A stretch of DNA of 64,000 bases from the NCBI RefSeq assembly GCF_000223215.1, contig NC_017243.1:2356001-2420000 (forward strand), given 5' to 3'. How positions within the stretch are numbered: the stretch's first letter is position 1; the number at the start of each line of letters is the position of its first letter. Below, piece after piece: positions 60,022-64,000 of the stretch. The notes below the pieces were generated by a model. That model was given only the letters and a program-made list of their open reading frames with translations. It was not told where the DNA came from and did no database searches. A program made the translations under genes and the position numbers. This DNA is from Brachyspira intermedia PWS/A (lineage in GTDB: Bacteria; Spirochaetota; Brachyspiria; Brachyspirales; Brachyspiraceae).

Positions 60022-60786
60022 ATGTCTAAAGTTATAGCTATAGTCAATCAAAAAGGCGGAGTAGGAAAAACTACCACAGCCGTTAATTTAAGTGCATGCA
60101 TAGCAAAAATGGGTCATAAAACACTTCTTATAGATATAGACCCTCAGGCTAATGCTTGTTTAGGTGTTGGCGTTACAAGAGAACAAATGCAAAAAAGCGT
60201 ATACGATATATTAATAGGACAAGCTGAAGCAAAAGAAGTAATAATACCTACATATCAGGAGAATTTATTTCTAATACCGGCAGATTCCGACTTGGTTGGT
60301 GCTCAAATAGAACTTGTTAATGAAATAGCTAGAGAATATAAATTAAAAAAGGCTGTAGAAACTGTAAAAAATGACTATGAATATATTATTATAGACTGCC
60401 CTCCTACTTTGGGTATATTAACACTTAATGCTTTAACTGCTGCTGATTCTGTTCTTATACCTATACAATGTGAGTTTTATGCTTTAGACGGTGTTGCTGA
60501 ACTTAATAACACAATAGCACTTGTAAAAGAAAATCTTAATAAAGAATTAAAAATAGAGGGTGTTCTACTCACTATGTATGATGCTAGAACAAAATTAGCT
60601 TCAGATGTAGTAAAAGAAGTAGTAAATTTCTTTAAAGAAAAGACTTACAAAACTATGATACCTAGAAATGTACGTTTAAGCGAAGCACCTTCCTATGGTA
60701 AAGCTATAGGGGATTATGATAAAGATTGTGTGGGAGCTAGAAGTTATAAAGAATTTGCAAAAGAGTTTGTTGAAAAATCTAAATAA
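60022..60786 (+). CDS. parA: chromosome partitioning ATPase ParA/Soj
   Basis: 254 residues. Deviant Walker A NQKGGVGKTTTAVNLSACIA, DIDPQANACLGVG, IDCPPTLGILTLNAL and the basic C-terminal SEAPSYGKAI region are classical. It drives segregation with ParB. AAGGA precedes the ATG. Followed by parB after 83 bases. Confidence 0.95.
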   Translation: MSKVIAIVNQKGGVGKTTTAVNLSACIAKMGHKTLLIDIDPQANACLGVGVTREQMQKSVYDILIGQAEAKEVIIPTYQENLFLIPADSDLVGAQIELVNEIAREYKLKKAVETVKNDYEYIIIDCPPTLGILTLNALTAADSVLIPIQCEFYALDGVAELNNTIALVKENLNKELKIEGVLLTMYDARTKLASDVVKEVVNFFKEKTYKTMIPRNVRLSEAPSYGKAIGDYDKDCVGARSYKEFAKEFVEKSK

Positions 60787-60869
60787 TGAGTATTTTTAAT
60801 ATAATAATGCTATTGTATTGATAATATTATTTAAAAATATATTAATTAAATAAAATTAAGAGGGTTTAT

Positions 60870-61835
60870 ATGAGCAGAAAAGGCGGACTTGGCGGTCAGG
60901 GTTTAAGTGCATTAATAAAATCTACTGACAATGAAATAAGAACAGCAGCCGAAGAGGCAGAAAGAAGAGGAGTATTGGAAATAGATGTTTCTCTTATAGA
61001 TGTTAATCCGGATCAGCCTAGAAAAGTATTCAATGAAGAAGAAATACAAGGTCTTGCCGAATCTATAAAAGAAAATGGACTCATAAACCCTATTACTTTA
61101 AGAGAAAAAGACGGAAAATACCAAATAATATCCGGAGAAAGAAGATTCAGAGCATTTAAATTCTTGAACAGGGATAGAGTTCCAGCATTGGTATTAGAAA
61201 ATATAGCAGATTCTAAAATGCTTGAGCTTACTTTAGTTGAAAACATACAAAGGGCGGATTTAAATGCCATAGAAGTTGCTAGAAGCTATAAAAAATTAAT
61301 ATATGATTTGAATATTAAACAAGAAGAATTAGCAAACAGAGTTGGAAAAAGCAGAAGCACAATATCTAATTCTATGCGTATACTAGATTTAAGCGAAAAT
61401 ATACAAAATTTAGTATTAGAATCCAAAATAACAGAAGGACATGCCAGAACTATATTATCATTAGATGACGAGAATGAAAGAGAAGAATTTGCTAAAGAAA
61501 TAGTAGAAAAAGGATATTCTGTAAGAGAATGCGAGAGAATAGTAAAAGAAAGAAAAAATAATATATCAAATGATTCTAATACAAATAATAATGAAGAAAA
61601 TACAGAAAATCAAAACGAAGTAAAAAAAGATAATAAGAAAGACCCTAATATAAAAAAGCTAGAAAATGATTTAGAAAAAATATTCTCTACCAAAGTTAAT
61701 GTTATAGATAAAAATGGGAAAGAGGGTAAAATAGTAATAGAATATTACAGTTCTGATGATTTATCAAGAATAATGGATATGCTTGAAAAAGTATATGAAA
61801 GAGAAACAGGAATAAAACCTACTCTTGAATATTAG
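60870..61835 (+). CDS. parB: chromosome partitioning protein ParB/Spo0J
   Basis: 321 residues. N-terminal CTPase/ParB domain (NPDQPRKVFNEEEIQGLAES, GERRFRAFKFL box), helix-turn-helix (QEELANRVGKSRSTISNSM) and a C-terminal dimer domain after an Asn/Glu-rich linker (about 225-265). It binds parS sites; I saw no TGTTTCACGTGAAACA-like site in the window. GAGGG precedes the ATG. Eight bases separate it from the next gene. Confidence 0.95.
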   Translation: MSRKGGLGGQGLSALIKSTDNEIRTAAEEAERRGVLEIDVSLIDVNPDQPRKVFNEEEIQGLAESIKENGLINPITLREKDGKYQIISGERRFRAFKFLNRDRVPALVLENIADSKMLELTLVENIQRADLNAIEVARSYKKLIYDLNIKQEELANRVGKSRSTISNSMRILDLSENIQNLVLESKITEGHARTILSLDDENEREEFAKEIVEKGYSVRECERIVKERKNNISNDSNTNNNEENTENQNEVKKDNKKDPNIKKLENDLEKIFSTKVNVIDKNGKEGKIVIEYYSSDDLSRIMDMLEKVYERETGIKPTLEY

Positions 61836-61843
61836 GAGCAATT

Positions 61844-63040
61844 TTGAAAACAATATTAAAATACATTTTGATTATCACTATAATAACATTAAATCTTTAT
61901 CCTAGAGAAACTATGCTTATAGCTACTGTAGATTTGGATCATAGTTTAAGGGCTAATGAGCCTATGAGAAAAGAGTTTGTGAGAACAATAAATAGATTTG
62001 CCTCTCTCAAACAAAAAACTTCTATTTCGGTAGATAGAGAGAAGAAAAAACTATTTTCTACAAATGAACTTAGCTTAGAAGAGGGATTAACTGTTGCTTC
62101 TAACTTAAAAGTACAGGCTGTTATTATAATGGATAGTGAAAAAGTATTAAAAGACACTAATAATACCGCTACTAATAAGAATATCACTATTAATTCAAAT
62201 GAAATAAATACAATATTAAGCAATTATAACATTACAAATACTATGCTTAGTAATGATATAGTGCTTACAAATGAAGTTAAAGACTTAGGCGATTTAATAG
62301 AATATGGAATTGGAGAAAAAACAGAAAAAATTGATAAAGACGGAGAAGAAAAAAGTGATGAAGAGCTTTATGAAATGAGATATAATTTTAAAGTCATAGA
62401 TATGTTAACTGGTGATACTCTTAAAGAATATGAACTAAAAAATCAGTCTGAAAGTGTAACAACTATACAAGAAATATGTACTTATTTAGAATTTTATTTC
62501 TCTAACCTTTTATTCAAAGCTATGGAATCTCCTATAAACGGTATATATTTAAATTTTAGAATAGAAAGAATAACATTAGAAAATAAAACAAATGTAATAA
62601 ACAATGAAGGTGAAATAATAGAAGGAGAATCTTTTACTCTAAATTTCAGACCAAATACTGAAGGATATTTATATATATTTGCCTTTCAAAATGATGGAAA
62701 TGTAATATTAATGTTTCCAAATGACTTCAATAATTTTATAAACAATAAATATGAAAACAAAATAGAAGCAAGAAAAAATTACGTAATCCCCCCTGCAAAT
62801 TCTAAATTCAATATAAAAATAAGACCTCCATTTGGAGAAGATGCTTTTTATTGTCTATACACAAAGAAAGAACAGCAATGGATAACAGGTGAATATTTCA
62901 AAGGTGATGGTTTTCAAATGTGCCCAAAAAATAAAATTGCTGAGTTTACAGATAAATTGAAATATAAATTAAAATTCATTAGTTCTAATGATTGGCAAAT
63001 ATCAAAAGTATATTTAAAATCCATTTCAGAAATAAAATAA
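61844..63040 (+). CDS. exported DUF4384-domain protein
   Basis: 398 residues starting at TTG (61844), which follows GGAG by six bases. Signal peptide (ILKYILIITIITLNLYPRET). The central part is Asn/Thr/Asp-rich; residues about 255-350 are a DUF4384 domain (SFTLNFRPNTEGYLYIFAFQ, NVILMFPND, YVIPPANSKFNI). DUF4384 proteins often form part of the envelope or of surface adhesins. It is in the parAB transcript, an unusual neighbour. Confidence 0.75.
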   Translation: MKTILKYILIITIITLNLYPRETMLIATVDLDHSLRANEPMRKEFVRTINRFASLKQKTSISVDREKKKLFSTNELSLEEGLTVASNLKVQAVIIMDSEKVLKDTNNTATNKNITINSNEINTILSNYNITNTMLSNDIVLTNEVKDLGDLIEYGIGEKTEKIDKDGEEKSDEELYEMRYNFKVIDMLTGDTLKEYELKNQSESVTTIQEICTYLEFYFSNLLFKAMESPINGIYLNFRIERITLENKTNVINNEGEIIEGESFTLNFRPNTEGYLYIFAFQNDGNVILMFPNDFNNFINNKYENKIEARKNYVIPPANSKFNIKIRPPFGEDAFYCLYTKKEQQWITGEYFKGDGFQMCPKNKIAEFTDKLKYKLKFISSNDWQISKVYLKSISEIK

Positions 63041-63079
63041 AGCTATCAACTCATTATAAAGTCAATAGCTTTCTTGATT
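63040..63079. terminator. bidirectional hairpin terminator
   Basis: AAAGCTATCAACT / AGTCAATAGCTTT, about 11 of 13 pairs, between convergent genes. Confidence 0.65.
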
Positions 63080-63105
63080 AATAAAACTTTTTTCGTATAT
63101 ATAAA

Positions 63106-63795
63106 TTATTTATAAATATATTTGCTGTTCAAAAGAGGCTGATATCTATTTTCTTTATCCAAAAATGAATTGAGATAAAAATCATATAAAACAATAGTTC
63201 CATCTTCTTGTACATGTCCTACAGGATCATATTTATAAAAAGGTAAAATGGAACCTTTATATTTTACTGTATCTGAAGGACCCCATCTTTGAGGTACATC
63301 AACACCAAATACTTTTTCCTCTTCTACAGGTACTCCATATATATATACATATTTTGTATATATATCTATAGCTACCAAAGTATTATCTAAAGATATTATT
63401 CCGCCGCCCTTTCCTGTAAATCTATAGAAATAAAAACGTTTCATCATATTAGCATTAGCTCTATTTCTTTTCTCTGTATATAAAGGATTATAGCCTCTAT
63501 ACTGATAATATGTCATAGATGATATAAAAAATATACCAGCTTTTGAATTTTTACCTTTGTACATATATTCTTTTATAGAAGAGTCAGAAGATTCCCAAAA
63601 CATATTTTCAGTTTTATCTATAAATTGTAATGTAGGCACATTATCACCATCAAAAGTAGCAACTAAAAGCCAATCATTGAATTTTGAAGAACTAAAGTTT
63701 GGATTATATGATAAATCTCTCTCTATAGTTTCTTTTGAAAATAAAAATAAACTATTTATAAATATCAATAATAAACAAAAAAATACTTTTTTCAT
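63106..63795 (-). CDS. exported protein of unknown function
   Basis: 229 residues with signal peptide (MKKVFFCLLLIFINSLFLFS). Mature part rich in Tyr/Phe (RFYFYRFTGKGGGIISL, VYIYGVPVEEEKVFG, LPFYKYDPVGHVQEDGTIVL), like the 20153-21049 protein in style though not clearly homologous. Probably a periplasmic or surface protein. GAG precedes the ATG. Confidence 0.75.
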   Translation of the reverse strand: MKKVFFCLLLIFINSLFLFSKETIERDLSYNPNFSSSKFNDWLLVATFDGDNVPTLQFIDKTENMFWESSDSSIKEYMYKGKNSKAGIFFISSMTYYQYRGYNPLYTEKRNRANANMMKRFYFYRFTGKGGGIISLDNTLVAIDIYTKYVYIYGVPVEEEKVFGVDVPQRWGPSDTVKYKGSILPFYKYDPVGHVQEDGTIVLYDFYLNSFLDKENRYQPLLNSKYIYK

Positions 63796-63937
63796 AAAAT
63801 CGACTCAAAATCATAGTAGTAATTTAATTTTTATTAAATTTATAATACACTAAAAAATATATAAGTAAATGTTAAAAAGATAGTATGTAATGTAAATTTA
63901 TAGAAAATTAAAGAAAAAATATATTCTAACCACAATT

Positions 63938-63973
63938 ATACTACATTTTATACGAAAAATACTACATTTTATA
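63938..63973. repeat. direct repeat ATACTACATTTTATA x2
   Basis: Two identical 15-mers start at 63938 and 63959, 21 bases apart (two helical turns). It lies upstream of the exported-protein gene; a tandem binding site is possible. Confidence 0.5.
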
Positions 63974-64000
63974 TTTATTGTTGCTGAATTATTGAACATT

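Noticed and set aside
60022-63040. parS sites near parAB
   Set aside because: No TGTTTCACGTGAAACA or close variant was noticed by eye; a pattern scan would decide.

Overview
The window is a low-GC (roughly 27% by eye), AT-rich chromosomal segment whose gene content points to an anaerobic spirochaete of the genus Brachyspira. The supporting signs are tandem methyl-accepting chemotaxis genes, many small lipoproteins and ankyrin-repeat proteins, a DUF4954-type protein, a giant BcrAD/BadFG-type activase, and a codon usage strongly biased to A/T. Species cannot be fixed from the sequence. I saw no rRNA, tRNA or CRISPR array.

Layout: 1-5.4 kb holds two tandem chemoreceptors (the first with a premature stop and cut by the window edge) and a MATE exporter. 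5.5-10.6 kb holds a surface 5'-nucleotidase, an exported rhodanese, and a two-gene unit (HTH regulator plus OLD-type ATPase/TOPRIM nuclease) that looks like a phage-defence system, with three evenly spaced palindromic operators at its promoter. 10.6-18 kb holds a four-part acyl-CoA dehydratase activase, a degenerate aspartate-decarboxylase-like protein, a YedE-type transporter and a TusA-like protein. 18-22.5 kb holds gatA (frameshifted as given) and the rpsF-ssb-rpsR operon. 22.6-28.8 kb is an accessory stretch with dsbD, a KAP-type P-loop NTPase and an ankyrin-type lipoprotein, separated by copies of a roughly 300-400 bp GC-cored repeat. 28.9-32 kb has rpiB, an acyl-ACP thioesterase and pgeF. 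31.7-40.7 kb is a branched-chain amino acid cluster (ilvB-ilvN-ilvC, leuA-TPR-leuC-leuD-leuB), all on the minus strand. 41-50 kb has sanA-like, gltS, two cyclophilins, a LysM protein, lipoproteins and four tandem ankyrin paralogues. 50-64 kb has rsgA, an MFS permease, an ArsR/P-type ATPase metal-resistance pair, a DUF4954 protein, prmA, proA, and parA-parB with a DUF4384 protein.

Most notable: (i) the regulated HTH/OLD unit; (ii) a dispersed repeat whose two ends each carry an outward TTGACA-N17-TATAAT-like promoter, one copy lying exactly between the divergent KAP and ankyrin-lipoprotein genes; (iii) a ~425 bp nested palindrome at 30231-30655 with four GC cores symmetric about position ~30445; (iv) seven apparent one-base deletions, each repaired by one extra A, in six genes, including normally essential gatA. 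These suggest homopolymer undercalls in the assembly, or alternatively slippage or decay; affected genes are listed as interrupted but given at full span.
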